Source: Chloroflexota bacterium (GTDB lineage Bacteria; Chloroflexota; Dehalococcoidia; Lucifugimonadales; GCA-002723415). Taken from it: a DNA stretch of 55,409 bases. Below, one piece after another: positions 54,720 through 55,409 of the stretch. The stretch is taken from NCBI GenBank assembly GCA_002723415.1, contig PBOA01000004.1:6027-61435 (forward strand), in the 5' to 3' direction. Numbering within the stretch: the first letter of the stretch is position 1; every line of letters starts with the position of its first letter. The notes beneath the pieces were generated by a model that was given only the letters and a program-made list of their open reading frames with translations, searched no databases and was not told the DNA's origin. The position numbers were made by a program, and so were the translations under genes.

Positions 54720-55409
54720 CTAAATTACATCTCCTAAATCTTCTAGATCACCTATTTTTTGATGATTTTTTCCTAAAATTTGATTCCCTATAGATTTAAT
54801 ATAATCAATTTCATTCACAAAAGGATTAATCATTCTAGAATCAGAACTATATAAAACAAAAGTTGAACCATTTTCAATCCATTCTTTTGTTAATTCTACA
54901 GTTTGCTGGTGTACTAATGTAGGAATGCCCTTAGATTTACTTTTATCTATTATATATTTCACAGCACTCTTGTATTCTGGATGATCATATTGATCAGGTA
55001 TACCTAATGAAATAGTTAAATCATTAGGCCCAACAAATATTGCATCAATGCCATCGATAGATAATATATCATCTAAATTATTAATAGCTGGAACACTTTC
55101 TATACCAATAATACATAAATTATCTTTATTTTTATTTTCTAAATATAACTTTGTCTCTTCACTAGGAAATTTTTGATGCTTAATAATATTATTTACAAAC
55201 TCTCCTTTTAAAGGCCTCCATTTACAAGCAGATACTATTTCTTCTACCTGCTCTACGGTTTCACAATATGGAGCTAATACTCCTTGAGACCCAGCATCTA
55301 TTGCCATAGTCGCATAATGGCTATCAGGAATAGGAATCCTTACTATTGGAACTATTGCAGTCAACTTAAATATTGCTAATAAATCTGCGACCTCACTTCT
55401 TCCAAGGGG
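54720..55409 (-). CDS. HpcH/HpaI-type aldolase, N-terminus cut by window edge
   Basis: The frame is open to the right edge (229 codons in the window), so the start lies outside; the TTG at 55364 is internal. The sequence has VRIPIPDSHYATMAIDAGSQG, the pyruvate/metal-binding IGIESVPAINN and the hallmark FVGPNDLTISLGIP. The family cleaves or forms 2-oxo acids such as 4-hydroxy-2-oxoheptanedioate through class II aldol chemistry. It is consistent with the many 2-oxo-acid enzymes here. Confidence 0.88.
   Translation of the reverse strand, partial: PLGRSEVADLLAIFKLTAIVPIVRIPIPDSHYATMAIDAGSQGVLAPYCETVEQVEEIVSACKWRPLKGEFVNNIIKHQKFPSEETKLYLENKNKDNLCIIGIESVPAINNLDDILSIDGIDAIFVGPNDLTISLGIPDQYDHPEYKSAVKYIIDKSKSKGIPTLVHQQTVELTKEWIENGSTFVLYSSDSRMINPFVNEIDYIKSIGNQILGKNHQKIGDLEDLGDVI

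Overview
The window is an AT-rich bacterial chromosome segment (about 30% G+C by eye) and almost entirely coding. It holds about 50 protein genes and two tRNA genes (Leu-CAA, Gln-TTG). There is no rRNA operon, CRISPR array, phage module or recognisable insertion sequence. The gene set is that of a free-living heterotroph with many paralogous catabolic enzymes: two amidases, two phosphotriesterase-family hydrolases, two fumarylacetoacetase-fold enzymes, two HemL-like aminotransferases, ThDP enzymes, a CoA-transferase pair, an HpcH-type aldolase and a glycolate/D-lactate oxidase fusion. Together with bacterial NurA/HerA, a DUF1800 protein, a VPS10-like propeller protein and XdhC, this best resembles a marine Chloroflexota of the SAR202/Dehalococcoidia type. 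That placement is inference from gene content, not a phylogeny.

Layout. Positions 1-916 hold a cut phosphotriesterase-family gene. Positions 1095-4419 (+) hold PlsY, a family 2 glycosyltransferase, a Nudix hydrolase and an M42 aminopeptidase. Positions 4421-12871 (-) hold two MFS transporters, a small membrane protein, a lone DppB-type permease, a Ste24-like protease, a hydratase, an amidase with a small Cys-rich partner, and a GNAT protein. Positions 12957-13828 (-) hold tRNA-Leu and LexA. Positions 14077-19721 (+) hold a cupredoxin lipoprotein, the DNA sliding clamp, a ThDP enzyme and an S9 peptidase. Positions 19733-24348 (-) hold a propeller protein interrupted by TGA and a second amidase. 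Positions 24453-28550 (+) hold half of a ThDP enzyme, an ArgH-like lyase, a HemL-like aminotransferase, a DUF971 protein and an unknown protein.

Positions 28555-34846 (-) hold herA, a HAS-barrel-like gene and nurA in a tightly overlapping operon, then a FAH hydrolase and SelB. Positions 34984-37404 hold an SDR, tRNA-Gln and a TcuA-like flavoprotein. Positions 37411-44498 hold a second aminotransferase, threonine synthase, an NHL-repeat protein, a 3-hydroxyisobutyrate-dehydrogenase-like enzyme, DUF1800 and the second phosphotriesterase-family gene. Positions 44649-51297 (+) hold a GreA with an integrase-like SAM domain, the GlcD-GlcF-like fusion, a Gfo/Idh protein and both CoA-transferase subunits. 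Positions 51294-55409 hold MocA-like and XdhC-like molybdenum-enzyme maturation genes, an M16 protease, a small unknown protein and a cut aldolase.

The most notable items are the nurA-HAS-herA operon, the SAM-like/GreA fusion, the sliding clamp with a charged insert of about 43 residues, the in-frame TGA at a Gly position of the propeller gene in a genome that also encodes SelB, the orphan half ThDP enzyme, and a perfect 12-bp inverted repeat between the M16 gene and its divergent neighbour. Convergent genes are separated by only a few bases or overlap, with no obvious hairpin terminators, which fits a compact genome.
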